A stretch of DNA of 64,000 nt from Amanita rubescens (GCA_015039365.1 WION01000122.1:79002-143001), one strand, 5' to 3'; positions 24,020 through 36,553 are shown, counted from the first letter of the stretch. A program made the numbers and translations. Notes: generated from the letters alone by a model not told the origin.

Positions 24020-25180
24020 AAGTTCGCCCGTGTATGTCGTCTGAATTCATTTTCCTTCCTCGTATCTTAACTCGGCAGGTACAAAGAAGTTTGTTCTTTT
24101 CCGTCGTATGGATTCGAACCCGAATATTTCCAGACCTCCTCGGATTCAGACTCTTTGTCACTCGACTTGTTAGTAGATATGTGTACAAATACATTGCCAA
24201 ATGACAGATCAATCTATCTCGTGTCTTGCCTGAGTTGTAGCCTGAACGCGACCTATACAGATCGGTTGGTAATTTAACAAGCAAACAGGACCGAAGGCTC
24301 GTCCTGTAGGCAAAGTGATAAGCTACTAACACGTCGCGGCCATTGTGATTCTGCAAGTTAAACAAATTGGATTGGTATTTTCGTTTCCTCGTTTCGAGAT
24401 TTTTTAGAATGTCGTAGTATTGTGGGTCTACAGTTGAACGCAGGCCGCTTAGAGTCGCGGATCGCTTGAGCATCAAAGCCTTGATCAGTGACTCGAAGCA
24501 ATCAATGATTGAAGTGCCTGTTGACAGAGTCTTGATTTTCGATGATCACCCACATGTAGCGCGGGCACGTCAAAAAGGATCAAGACTCGCAAAGCCACTA
24601 GCTATGTTCAGAACACGTGTGTAGATGTGAGAATGAAAGAAGGACGATAGCGGTCGAAGTTATGGGTGGAAACGACCAGAACGGTTGAATGCATGTGTAG
24701 GAATGATCCAAGTCATCGAAGGTAAGCAGTCAAACTGGGAGGCGTAGGAACGGATCAAGCAGTCGAAGGCATTCATAGAGAGGATCCGAGTGGTTCGAAA
24801 CTGCCCAGCAGGAGTTGGTGGTGATGCACATGGTCCAGCTAGCGGAGAGGCACGAATGGAAGAGAGTTGCACGAATTTTGTCTGGCAGGCCAATGATGAC
24901 CCGCACCGCCATCGATGACGCGTCTGTCACGACGTCACGCGTCCTTTACGCTCCTTTACGGTGTCCAGTGTCAACAACTATATATTGTCTTGAGTCCATT
25001 GCGGATGTGCCAAACACATCTGTCTTAGTCGTGCTGCAGTCATTGAAGTCTTGTTGAACTTGGTTCTCATCATGGATGATTGCCACGCTGCGTCAAACAA
25101 AGTCACTGCCACCACCTGCTACCATTGACTCGGAACGTGCTCAATATCCGTCTCAAATCGAGGTGCAATCGTTGACGGAC
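24020..25180. other. 3' flank of copy 4 and intergenic region
   Basis: 24020-24180 is duplicated downstream of copy 5 (29347-29520). It contains GGATTCGAACCC, which on the minus strand resembles a tRNA B box, but no A box or cloverleaf accompanies it and the copy-5 version is mutated. The long minus frame 23928-24476 runs antisense into copy 4 and is not called. 24480-25180 holds no recognisable gene. Confidence 0.4.
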
Positions 25181-27010
25181 CTCCCTTCCCTACCCCGTCG
25201 GATGTCATTCACCCTGACCCCTCCCTACTTCAAACGACACTGAAGACTCCAAACACCCTGAATCCCCTGGGGTTCTCATACCACTGGCACCTTCTAAAAC
25301 CGTGGAACTTCGGGCTGTCGCACGTCCACTGCATCCCAACATATCATTTCTACGAGGTAAAATCACAGACATCTTCTCACACTCAGTCCGCTTACCGTCT
25401 CCCTTGCGCAGCCCGTAGCTTTACGCAACCTACCGTTGGCTCTCCCACATACAAGATCAACGTGTCCAAGCAGAACCGTGTCCAACATCCGCTTTTGTAG
25501 TGTTGTATGGCCAATATTCAGTGTCAACCGCGATTCGTTAAGGGGAGCAAAGAGAAGTGGATGATGCAGGCGATGCTCGCAAAGGGTTCGTAATTCTCCT
25601 CTATGTCTTCTCCGTTCTTTAATTGGATTAAATCTGATCCTACAACAGCATACGTGAACATAACGCGTCCGATCGACTTGTGGAAACCGGACTGGGGCGA
25701 CTTGGACACCCGTTACTTCAATTCTTGTATGGTACCTTGATCCTCTCGTCCCACCTGGGTACGACTGACCACTTCGTAAAAGCTTCGACAAAGTCGTCCT
25801 TGACAGAGACGCGCCACATGAACGTTTGGGTACTTTGGAACGGAACAAAAGTTCCAAGTGTTCCGCCCTAATTTCCTGGAAAAAAAAACTTGGTGTGCAT
25901 TCTTTTCCCTGAATACGAAGTTTAGTATCTGAATTCGATATAAGATATGCGTCTTGGCCCAAACGCGATCAATTAACAAGGGGTTTTTCCATCTCAAACC
26001 GAAGCGCCCAGGGGGTTCGAAACGTCCTATTGAAAGGCTGTGTCGTCAGCCGTTGACGGACGAATCTCTTCCTCCCATCGGGTGACCCAACCGCTCCGTA
26101 CTTCAAGCGACACAAGTGAACGTTTGAACACTCCAAACACCCTAGACGAAGCGCCCGCAGCTCTCAATACCACCGACGCTGGCTGCCGCACGTCCGCTCC
26201 ATCCCAACCTATCATTTCGACGAGGTAAAGGTGTGTATATCCTATCTTCTCGCACTCAGTCCGCTTACAGTCTCCCTCGCGCGCACGTAGCTCTACGCGG
26301 CCTAACGATGGCTCTCCCGCATACAAGATAAACGTCTCCAAGTAGTCCAGCGTCCGCTTTTGTGAGACCGGGCGTTGTACGGCCAATGTTCAGCGCCCTT
26401 TGTCTGTGTCGACCACAAGACGTAAAGACGGGCAAGGAGTAGATTGTGACTATGGATGGGGATGATGTCAGGTCATTTGGAGGTATAACTTCAGGTTGAC
26501 GCAGCTGGTACCCACAAAGGATGCGTAAGTCGTCCTCTATGTTTTGTCCAGCTTTTACTTGTATTAAATTCGGTCTTACGACAGAATATGTGGACATAAC
26601 ATGCCCGATAGACAGTGAAGAAGTGTATCTGCTTAATATGTGGCAATGTGGGTGGACCCGGGCGATCTATGGACTCGGACACCCGTTTTCATAAACTTCA
26701 TTTCTTGTATGGTCTCGCGTGTTATCTGCGGATGACTGATCACCTCATGAAAGCTTCTACAAAGTTGTTCTTGACGGGGATACGCCGGATGAACGTTCGG
26801 GCACTCGGAATGGAACTTCTATTCCAATTGTATTGCCCCAATTTCCGAAAAGAAAACATGGTGCGCGTCTTTTCTCTAAATACGAAGTTTAGTATCTGAA
26901 TTCGATATAAGATGTGCGTCTTGCTCAACTCCAAAATTGCTGTTTGTCCTGGAGACAAACAGCTTTATGAAACATATGGTTCCCCCTGGATTGGGGGAAC
27001 GCCACGAGAA
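25180..27010 (+). pseudogene. Tandem pair of decayed GFA-containing blocks
   Basis: Two direct copies about 880 bp apart (25190-26000 and 26040-26920) share a non-coding 5' half and a GFA relic in the 3' half. In the second, the GFA traces read KKCICLICGNVGG, then GRSMD, LTGIRRMNVRALG and the last exon CVLLNSKIAVCPGDKQLYE, with stops and frame changes between them. The 3'-intron block ending GATATAAGATGTGCGTC lies at 26880-26920. Neither copy has a continuous reading frame. Confidence 0.6.
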
Positions 27011-28290
27011 CCTAACGTTAAGCCGGATTCCAACCAGTGTTCCCAAGTAAAGACTAACCTAGATTCGTACGGTATTGTTTACAGTCCTCGAACCTAATCA
27101 CAAATGGAAGCGCTGTGACCGTGCAATCAATCTAATTCTGCATCGCTTTCACAGGGAAGGACCACTGGTCCGGGGTGTTGTGCCTTTGAATTTCCTGTGG
27201 ATGAACAATGAACTTCGAACACGCATTTGACGTTCATGTGCGCTAAGCTTATTCGATGTGCATCTTTCACAGATTGCTCATTAACGAGCCTTCTCGCCAT
27301 CCTATGTCTTCACCCAAGTAATTCTGGATTGAATTCTCGACTACACCAGCGTACGTTTGGTGCCACCATGACATGGCATTCATGGCCTCACATATCTTTC
27401 GTTCGTCATCTAAAAGAATGGACTTTCCTTTTTAGGCGGCATCACCATCGCGCGCGTAAGCACCCACAGGAATAACGATTTGATGATGATACTTATGCAT
27501 CCTTTATCTAGGAATCAACGGAACAAGATAGGAACGCACAGGATATCGACGAGGACGTGATGTCGAGAGTGCACCAACTGACGGCCTGAGAATCAAACCT
27601 TCTTGGTGCCGTTACTATCCCAGCCACTAATTACCGCCCGCGCCACACATAGCGCAAAGAGGTAACTATTGGATTAAAATACAAATCCAGGGCTGATGAT
27701 TAGATAGGGCGCTACAAGGGCGATTATTACTTTCCTAATTACCTCGCGGTGTTTCCGACTAATGATTGACTACAAAGCTGTTCTCGATACCTAAAGGAAT
27801 AACATTTTTTCCGATGATATTTATATAATCCTTGTCTAGGATGGAAGCCAACGAAGTAGGAACACGCAGGATGGCGATGATGACGTGATGTTGATACGGC
27901 GCCAACACGGGCCTCGTAATCAACCTTCTCCATGTTGTTATCGTATGGGTACCACTGCACCCACGCCAGCATTGTCGCCCGCCTTCCTTTCTTAACCACT
28001 CTAGAGAAAAGAGGCGAGTAGTATTGGATTAGAACACGAATCTATAACTAATGTTTAGATCGGGCCTTCCAAGGTGATTAGTACTTTTCTAATTATCCCG
28101 CAGCGCCTTCATCGCTGATTACTGATTGACAGATCAACTGTGAACACAGAGTCCTGTGCAGTCATTGATGACCAGCGGCTCGCTCGCCATGATCAATATT
28201 ACTGGTTATGTTTTCGTTCCGTTCGCTGACAATTCGACCAGTCACAGTATATATATCCAAGTCAAGTTAGAGGTTGAAATTGTACCTGAA
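27011..28290. repeat. Array spacer upstream of 7TM copy 5
   Basis: Diverged copies of spacer segments seen elsewhere. 27010-27440 matches 19610-19960, and 27530-27740 and 27840-28110 are two tandem versions of the same TCAACCTTCT-containing promoter-proximal block. A TATA-like TATATATAT lies about 42 bp upstream of the ATG. No gene. Confidence 0.5.
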
Positions 28291-29346
28291 ATGTTATCCG
28301 TCCTCGAAACATTGATCATTGGGACAACCTTGCAGGCACTCCTAACGGGCGTACATCTCGTCTTGTTTGTCCTGTGCCTACGATGGCTCATCTTTTCGGA
28401 CGATGGCGGGACCCTGCGCAAGCCCATTCATCGGCCTTTCTTAATCATTACCGTCATCCTCTTTGCCTTCTCGGTGATAACCCTTGGCCTCTGCCTGCGA
28501 AAAACGTTACTCTATTCTCAGGATGCCTCCATTACTACTTTCCTAACCTATACCGAGATCAATGTATGTAATCCAAGAATTGAATTATTGACGGGCTGAA
28601 CTCTTCAGATTTTTTTAGAACTTTTGGGGTTAATTATAACTGACGGTATCCTGGTTTGTGAATGATCAAGTTTAATCACCAAGTACTCACGATAAATTGT
28701 ATCAGATCTTCCGTTGTTGGACAGTTTACAATAGGTCATGGCGAATCGCCATCCTTCCCCTCGTCTTATTGCTATACAACATAGCAGGTCTTCTCGTAAT
28801 GATGTATTGGATCTCTATACTCTCGGACAACAATGATGAAATTATGGTGGCCTATTATGCTGCTACCATTACAATCAACATATACGCAACATGTAAGTGA
28901 ATAGATTGTGCTGCATTCTATGATATTAATTCAAAGTGAAATTACTCAAGCTGCTATTACATTTCGAATCTGGAGACATAGTTTGTCTCGACGCTTTACC
29001 CATTTTGCAATTCGTGTTATCGCTGAATCGGGTTTACTATACACCCTCACGAGTATCGCCGTTTTAGGCACAGTGTCCCATTTATCCAATTGGTTTGCCA
29101 TAACGAGCGCTATTGTACGTCATCAATGAATTGAATGATGCCAGGACTGTATCTCACCCATGCACGCAGAATAATCGCACTGCAGGAATTGCCTTCAGTC
29201 TTATATTGATACGGGTGGCACAAAATAGGGTTAACTCAGAACCAGAAGTGCCTGCATTTATTGGTGACTCCACCATTGAACGTGCCATTCCGGCCGCACC
29301 TCGCCACAACTCGGAAACGGTCGCTCCGACCCGAGAAGGGCTTTAA
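28291..29346 (+). CDS. Seven-helix membrane protein, array copy 5
   Basis: Exons 28291-28563, 28609-28653, 28706-28892, 28951-29114 and 29170-29346 give 281 aa in frame. It is closest to copy 4 (loop SDDGGTLRKPIHR, helix 6 RVIAESGLLYTLTSIAVLG, tail GDSTIERAIPAAPRHNSET). The extracellular-type segment after helix 4 is about 11 residues shorter than in copy 4. The donor of intron 2 is GTTTGT rather than GTTCGT. No disabling change seen. Function unknown. Confidence 0.82.
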
Positions 29347-29803
29347 AATTTCGTCCATGTATGTCGTCTGAATTCATTTTCCTTCGTCGTATCTTAACTC
29401 GACGAGTACAAAGTTCTTGAAGAAGTTGTTCTTTCCGTTGTAGGGATTCATACCCGAATATGTTCAGTCCTTTGATCCAGACCTGATATCTTTCGCCTTC
29501 TTGTTACTAGATCGTATCTATAGGCAAATACATTAACAAACCGCAGATAAATCTATCGGGTGTCTTGTCTGAGTGAACGCGTATAGTCCTATAATTATTT
29601 ATTCAGCAGAGGAAATATCTCGACGAGTGTGAGATGTTGCGGCTTCGAGCGGTGCCGGTAATGATTATGAAATTGTTAAGTCTGGGGCCGATAACGAATC
29701 ATTAATCATTACCGAAGGCAAACCGGACTACTGAGCGTGGGGATGTTATACGGTCACATGGAGTCACGGTGTGCACTAATTTTTTCAGCGATCGTCGATC
29801 GAT
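29347..29803. other. Junction from the 7TM array to the F-box cluster
   Basis: Begins with the 3' flank shared with copy 4. 29680-29803 is the 5' flank of the F-box genes, repeated at 31830-31965 and 33430-33554 (ACTGAGCG, GGGGATGTTATAC, GTCACATGGAGTCACGG). No gene. Confidence 0.5.
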
Positions 29804-31165
29804 ATGCACCTGGGAGACCTTCCCCTCGAGATACAGAGTTACATATTGCAATTCTGTTCACCAAACGACTTGGCGATTCTTTCCAGGACACATACCTCTT
29901 TACGAGATGCGGCAGAGTATGTTCTCTACGGCCGCATCGACATCTACGGGGCGCGACCATACGATCTGATACTACTAGACTACGATCCTTCAATTCCAAA
30001 TCCCCCAGACCACGATATCTCTCCTCAGGGGTTGAACGAACATAAGTCACCCTTGCACACATTGATCACCAACTCACGGAAAGCGTCCATAGTGAAGGCG
30101 TTTTACGTTGACTTTGCACATGTGTATGACGGAGTCTTGGACGTGAACAGTGTAGCTATGGATTTCGTCGCGGAAAAGCTCGGCGAGGCGCTCGAGAAAA
30201 TGACTGCGTTGGTGGATTTGCGTATTAGACATGACGAGACAGTGGATCTGTGCGGGAGGAGGATTGACCAGGCGATCAGGTTCGTTTTCAATAGTCAGCT
30301 GTCATGGATCCGCGGTTGACGATAATCTCCTATTACACGTAGGGGCGGTTACTTCAAACTCAATTCACTTTGTTTGGAAGGTTTTCATGATATCGACGGT
30401 ATCGTCGCGGGACAACCGCACCTACAACTCGTTGGAATTTTTTGCCAAGTCAGCGGACCAAACACGCATCTTTTAGAAACCCTCGAAAGACTCTCTCAGA
30501 CCCCATCTCATCGTCGTACACTCCCATCGTTCTTTTTGCTAGATTATAGGCTAAAACCCGTGATCTTCATGCTGCCCTTTCTTTATCACCTTGGAGAAGT
30601 GCCCAAAGTATGCCGGGAGACAGTAACATTGATAAACAAATGGCCTAACTTTCATGGCAATCTTCGTTACGGTCTAGGCATTAGCCTATTTGGAATTTCG
30701 GAGAAAAATATGAATTTGGTCGAGAAAACGATGGTGGCGATGATGGCGTCCCTGCGGGGTTGTCAGAGCTATGAACCTGCCATGAGTATTGAGGTTATTG
30801 TCTATGAAAAGTACATACAAGTAAGCCTCCAGCTAGTATCCCTTGAACATGCTGCGGCTGATATTTCTTGTTAGAACCCTTGGCAGTTTCCCGCTTTTCT
30901 TGAACCGATAATACATTTTAAACGCTTGTACAGCCTAACTTTCTTTATGGTAGACCTCAATGACTATCAGAAGTTGCGTCAAATGACCAACGATCTGGAA
31001 TCGTGCTTGCTTGCGAAGGGTTTGGCCTGGGGACATATGAAATGGCCAAATCTACAGAGGATCACACTATGGCGTGATCTGAGCGCAGGCTACTCTTGGC
31101 AAAGCAACATAATTATAATCCCGAGTTCATCCAGATGGTTCATCAACGAGATTTCGTCATCATGA
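29804..31165 (+). pseudogene. F-box protein paralog 1, probably broken
   Basis: F-box proteins are substrate adaptors of SCF ubiquitin ligases. The N-terminus has a clear F-box (LPLEIQSYILQFCSPNDLA, then SLRDAAE). Compared with paralogs 2 and 3, two small deletions (1 nt near 30294, 2 nt near 30335) restore the frame overall but leave a TGA at about 30317-30319 between them. The rest of the protein is open to the conserved last intron (30821-about 30873) and the final exon ends at 31165. A 42-49 nt intron over the shifted segment is not excluded: GT and AG are present, and one choice keeps frame. Confidence 0.7.
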
Positions 31166-31965
31166 AGACGTAGGAATGGGTAGATTAAGGAAATGTACGT
31201 ATGCATATGGCTTGTTATATTTCGGTATGGACGAATCGTTTGAACATTTGAACAGCCAGATATCCCAGTCCGCCGAGCAACGCGCAGTTTTGCAGACGAA
31301 GACTTTGGGAGAGGTAAAGATCAAATTGTTTGCGAGTAATGTCGTACTAATGCACTAGTCTTGATATCCCTTCTGCGCAGATCATGGAATTTTGGTACTA
31401 TGCAATCACGTCATTAGTAACAATGATTAGTTCTCACTATCGGTCCATCATGCAGTCTGGATTAAGAAGCAACGATGAGCATCGTAGCCTTGAACGGTGA
31501 ATAGACGGGTCATGGATACCAATTTCACTCCTTGAGAGTTTGGCGGTCATAGTATTCTAAACTGATTCGTTCATCGCAAAATCCGTGAAGCAGCCATTGT
31601 GGGTCAGCAATGCGTTCATCTATTATAAAGGTCAAGGGGACGTACCGTACTATCATAGCAGCAATACTAGCCTGACCAGCCCATGTTGCCTCTTCCCAGG
31701 TCTGACAGGTTTCCGAGTTTCGCGTGCATGCGTTACGATGTCCAATAATTGTTTCTTTAGTAAAGGAAAATTCTGGACGAGTCTGAGATGTTGCGCCTTT
31801 GAGCGAAGTGGGCAATGATTATCAACTTGCTAAATCTGGGGCTGATAATGAATCACTACTCACTCTACTAACGGAGAGGTGGACTGAGCGTGGGGATGTT
31901 GTTATACTGTCACATGCATATATGGTGTCACGGCGTGTAACTACCACTCTTTTCAACGGCGATCG
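31166..31965. other. Intergenic region in the F-box cluster
   Basis: The last 135 bp repeat the 5' flank of the neighbouring F-box genes. A short plus frame at 31176-31358 and others lack motifs and splice support. Confidence 0.4.
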
Positions 31966-33237
31966 ATGCACCTCGGAGACCTTCCCATCGAGATACAGAA
32001 TTACGTATTACAGTCCTGTTCACCCGCTGACTTGGCGGTTCTTTCCAGGACACATACCTCATTACGAGATGCGGCAGAGTATGTTCTCTACGGCCACATC
32101 CAGATCTGCCTGTGGTACAATAGGGTGCCAGGCGTTACTAAGATTCTTCAAGAAAAGACACCCTTGCGCACATTGGTCACCAACTCACGGAAAGCGTCCA
32201 TAGTGAAGGCGCTTTACCTTGATTGCAATTCCGTCCCAGAAAACTTGCTTGCCGAGGCACTCGAGAAAATGACTGCGTTGGTGGATTTGTGTATTCGATA
32301 TGGCGAGACAACGGATCAGTGCGAGAGAATTAGCCGGGTGATCAGGTTCGTATTCACTATGGTCGGCAGTCATGATCTGCGGTTGACGACAATCTGCTAT
32401 TATATACGTAGGGGCGGTTACTTCAAACTCAATTCACTATGTCTGGGTAGTGCTCATGATATCGAAGGTATCATCGCGGGACAACCACACCTACGGCTCT
32501 ATGGAATTTTTTACCAAGACGGCGGGCCAAACACGCATCTTTGGGAAATGTTCGAAAGATTCTCTCAAACCACGTCTCGTCATCATACAGTTCCAACGTT
32601 CTTCATGCTAGATTGTCACGGTGATTGTGGGGCAAAGTTACCCGTAACTTACACGCTGCTGCCTTCTCTTTACCACCCTGGAGAAGTGTCCCAAGTATGC
32701 CAGGAGACGGCAACATTGATTAAAAAATGGCCCTTCCTTCGTGAGAATTATGGTTACCAGTTATGCATTAGCCTCCTCGGCATTTCGGAGAAAAATATGT
32801 ATTTGGTCGAGAAAACGATGGTGGCGATGATGGCTTGCCTGCCGGACTATCATGATCTGCACGATGAATTTGCGAACGTCAGGGTTCAGGCTATCATCCA
32901 TGCAAAGTACATACAAGTAAGCCTCCAGCTAGTATACCAACATGCTGCGGCTGATATTTACTGTTAGAAGCCATGGCGGTTTTCCGCTTTTCTTGAACCG
33001 ATAATCCATTTTAAGCGCTTGTCGTTCCTATACTTCGACTTTGTAGACCTTGATGAGGATCGAGAACTGGGTCAAATGGCCCACGATCTGGAATCTTGCT
33101 TGCTTGCGAAGGGTTTGGCCTGGGGACATACGAAGTGGCCAAATCTACAGGGGATCACACTATATGATAAACGGAGCACGTCCAATTTGCCGCCCAGCGC
33201 GGTGCTAGTCCCGCGTCATTCCAGGTGGTACGCATAG
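31966..33237 (+). CDS. F-box protein, paralog 2
   Basis: Likely SCF ubiquitin-ligase substrate adaptor. Two exons (31966-32916, 32968-33237) joined by a 51-nt GTAAGC...TTAG intron in phase 0 give 406 aa. The F-box is at residues about 5-40 (LPIEIQNYVLQSCSPADLA, SLRDAAEYVLYG). The remainder is the leucine-rich, non-repeat region common in fungal F-box proteins, with RGGYFKLNSLCLG, GISEKNMYLVEKTMVAMMA and a C-terminal LAWGHTKWPNLQGITL. The start Met is conserved in all three tandem copies (MHLGDLP). No target can be predicted. Confidence 0.83.
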
Positions 33238-33554
33238 GAATGCGAGGATTAAACATCGATGTGAGTTAAGTAGGAGGTTGCACGTCCGTGATCGATCTGT
33301 GGAGAATTCTTTCTGAAATACTTCATTTATGTAAGGCCAACTCTGTAACTTTGGGTAACGGATTTCATAGGTAGACACTTCGCCGTTTCAGGACTGCGTT
33401 GCATGTTCTGCCAGATAAATGAGATGTTGATGAAATTGCTAAGTCTGGGGCCGACAACGAATCATTACCGCAAACCGACTGAACGCTACTGAGCGGGATG
33501 TTATACGGTCACATGGAGTCACGGTGTGCACTTTTTCAGCGACCGTCGATCAAC
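33238..33554. repeat. Duplicated F-box intergenic spacer
   Basis: The first half repeats 34812-34930 (3' flank). The second half is the shared 5' flank of the F-box copies. No gene. Confidence 0.6.
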
Positions 33555-34811
33555 ATGCACCTTGGAGACCTTCCCCTCGAGATACAGAGTCTCGTATTGC
33601 AATTCTGTTCACCAAACGACTTGGCGGTTCTTTCCAGGACACATACCTCATTACGGGATGCGGCAGAGTATGTTCTCTACGGCAATATCCAGATCTGCCT
33701 GTGGTACGATACGGTGCATGGCGTTACTGAGATTCTTCAAGAAAAGACACCCTTGCACACATTGCTCACCAACTCATGGAAAGCGTCCATAGTGAAGGTG
33801 TTTTACTTTCATTGCAATTTCGTCCCAGAAAGCTTGCTCGCCGAGGCACTCGAGAAAATGACTGCGTTGGTGGATTTGTGTATTTTCTATGGCAAGACAA
33901 CGGATCAGTGCGAGAGAATTAGCCAGGTGATCAGGTTCGTATTCAATATGGTTGGCAGTCATGATCTGCGGTTGACGACAATCGGCTATTATATGCGTAG
34001 GGGCGGTTACTTCAAACTCAATTCACTATGTCTGGGCAGTGCTCATGATATCGAAGGTATCATCGCGGGACAACCACACCTACGGCTCTTTGGAATTTTT
34101 TACGATGACAGCGGGCCAAACACGCGTCTTTGGGAAATGTTCGAAAGATTCTCTCAAACCACGTCTCATCATCATACAGTTCCAACGTTCTTCATGCTAG
34201 ATTGTGCGACATTTCCCGTAACCTACATGCTGCTGCCTTCTCTTTACCACCCTGGAGAAGTGTCCCAAGTATGCCGGGAGACGGCAACATTGATTAAAAA
34301 ATCGCCTTTCCTTTGCGAGGATTATGTTTACCAGTTATGCATTAGCCTCATCGGGATTTCGGAGAAAAATATGTATTTGGTCGAGAAAACGATGGTGGCG
34401 ATGATGGCTTGCCTGCCGGACTGTCATGATCTGCACGATGAATTTGCGAACGTCAGGGTTAAGGTTCTCATCCATGCAAAGTACATTCAAGTAAGCCTCC
34501 AGCTAGTATACCAACATGTTGCGGCTGATATTTATTGTTAGAAGCCATGGCGGTTTCCCGCTTTTCTTGAGCCAATAATCGATTTTAAGCGTTTGTCGTG
34601 CCTACGCTTCGACATTGTAGGTCCGATTGATGAGGAAGTGAAGTTGTATCAAATGGCCAACGATCTGAAATCCTGCTTGCTTACGAGGGGTTTGGCCTGG
34701 GGACATACGAAATGGCCAAATCTACAGGAGATCACGATGCGGTATGAAAGGGACACCTCTTGGCTGAGCAGCGCGACGCTAGTCCCGCATCATTCCAGGT
34801 GGTACGCATAG
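33555..34811 (+). CDS. F-box protein, paralog 3
   Basis: Tandem duplicate of paralog 2. Exons 33555-34490 and 34542-34811 give 401 aa with the same 51-nt intron. The F-box is LPLEIQSLVLQFCSPNDLA with SLRDAAEYVLYG. It lacks five residues present in paralog 2 after FFMLDC. An upstream in-frame ATG at 33498 exists, but the neighbours support MHLGDLP as the start. Duplication includes both flanks, so the pair is recent. Confidence 0.83.
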
Positions 34812-35194
34812 GAATGCGAGGATTAAATATCGATGTGAGTTGTTAAGTAGGAGGTTGCACGTCCGTGATCGATCTGTGGAGAATTCTTTCTGAAACACTT
34901 CATTTAAGGCCAACTCTGTTAACTTTGGGTAACTGATTTCATATGTTCTGCCAGATAAACCGAGTCGCAGGAGAATTTCAAAGAGTCACCATCAGGGTTC
35001 GACATACAAATACATGACTAGCTACCTATGGACAAGATAATAAAGCCTATAGACTCAACGTCCACCGTTTAAAAACAGAGAAGTACGCTACTTGGGTTAT
35101 TAATCAACATGGAATGTCATGGTATTCGAGTCGGGTATAAGGAATGTAACAAAGAAGAAAGGAACGTCCGAAGCTGAGCGCCGGCGGCATAGAC
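34812..35194. other. Intergenic, convergent 3' ends
   Basis: The first 120 bp are the duplicated F-box 3' flank. Nothing further is recognised. Confidence 0.4.
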
Positions 35195-36553
35195 TTATGA
35201 CTTGACGTTGAACCTCTCTCGTGCATCATCGACTACCAAATGCATAGACTTCCATTTATTGGTGAACATATTTCCAAATTGCAGGCCCCATAGATAACTG
35301 AGGTAAGTGGAACCCCGGCCCTGTCAAACAAGAAAAAAAACGATTACACCAAGTTGACAAACGGGCATGTTTAATTAAACTTACCTTTCCCATAGATAAA
35401 CCAATAACCTCTGCCGAACCTTTATATATCATAGGTGGATCCTCCCTCTTCGCGACATAAATAACGTTCTTAGCGATCATATCGGCGTGATTGAGCGCCT
35501 TGGATAATTGTTTTTGTTCCTCCCATTCGATGACATCACCCGCGGCGAATATCCTCTTATGGTGAAGGAGCTGGAATGCCGGGTTTATGCGAACACATTT
35601 AGAGGACCAGAGTACGTCTTCACCGAGCGTTGCGATGAATTCGGTGTTCATTTTCCCACCTCTACATGGTACCTGTTACACATATATGCGTGTCAGAGAT
35701 ATGACAGGAGAATATGGCTTTAATATATTACGCACGACTAGATCAGCGACGAGTGATTCGCCGTGACGAGTTTTGACGACGTGGTCTTCTATTGTGAGGT
35801 CATCGATGAAATCATTCACGATGAGCTTGATGCCCTGCTTCCGGATCCGCCTGTCCAAGGCGTTTCTCCATTTTTCGGGGTAAGAATCGTTCATCGGCAG
35901 CTCTTGATTGTGAACGATGGTAATATCTTTGTCCTATTATATACAGAGGTCATGACAAGGTTTGGTTTACAAAAAAGCGAAAAGAACGAACCGGAAATCG
36001 ATACTTCAGTTCCGTTCCCAGTTCTAACACGTCGGATTGTGAAAAAAAATACTAATTGGAATTGCAAAACTCACTTACCAACGCCAACGGCGCCAGCGCC
36101 AGCGATAACGATAGTTCTGGCTGCTTGTAGCTTCCTCTTCCATTCACGCATATGATTCAAGGATTCCTCTCTGGTATCGGGGAACGCAGCTGGTCCTTCC
36201 CAGATGCTACCCGGCGCGAGGACAAGAACGGACCAATCGACTTTTGTCCCATCTTCCAAAGTAACGTATCCTCCGTGTGGTCCTTGGTCGGTAATAGAAG
36301 CCACTTTACCGACCATCAACGTTCCGCGACCATGTTGGAAGAGATTGTCGAGCGGAATGAAGGCTTGTTCCTCGTCGACCCCCGTGTTCACGAGCGTTCG
36401 AATGATAATGGGGTAGTATACCATGTAATTACGAGGGGAGATTAGGATAAGGTTGTGTTTAGTGGGATCGAGGGTTTTCGTGAGTTGACCAGCGATGGAG
36501 GAGCCTGCACCGCCTGCACCAACGACGACAATGTTTTCTTTGTCGTTCATCAT
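35195..36553 (-). CDS. AIFM2/FSP1-like FAD-dependent NAD(P)H oxidoreductase
   Basis: Flavoprotein of the pyridine nucleotide-disulfide oxidoreductase/AIF-like group, whose members pass electrons from NAD(P)H to quinones. Exons (minus): 36553-36079, 36023-35992, 35933-35736, 35672-35385 and 35320-35195 give 372 aa, the family's usual length. The first Rossmann motif is VVVGAGGAGSS near residue 10. The second is GAGAVGVELGTELK, split by intron 1 and completed by a 32-nt micro-exon. The FAD-contact motif IFAAGDV is in exon 4. The intron after the micro-exon uses a GTTCGT donor. No signal peptide or membrane segment was seen. Two adjacent Met codons begin the frame; either may be used. Confidence 0.88.

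Noticed and set aside
24108..24122. GGATTCGAACCC as a minus-strand tRNA T-loop
   Set aside because: No A box or cloverleaf nearby; the duplicated flank at 29445 has it mutated. Probably chance within the array's 3' flank.
23928..24476. 182-codon minus-strand frame
   Set aside because: It overlaps the last exon of 7TM copy 4 antisense, has no motif and is not preserved downstream of copy 5.
26027..26386. 119-codon minus frame
   Set aside because: The tandemly duplicated counterpart near 25200-25500 does not keep this frame; non-coding duplicated block.
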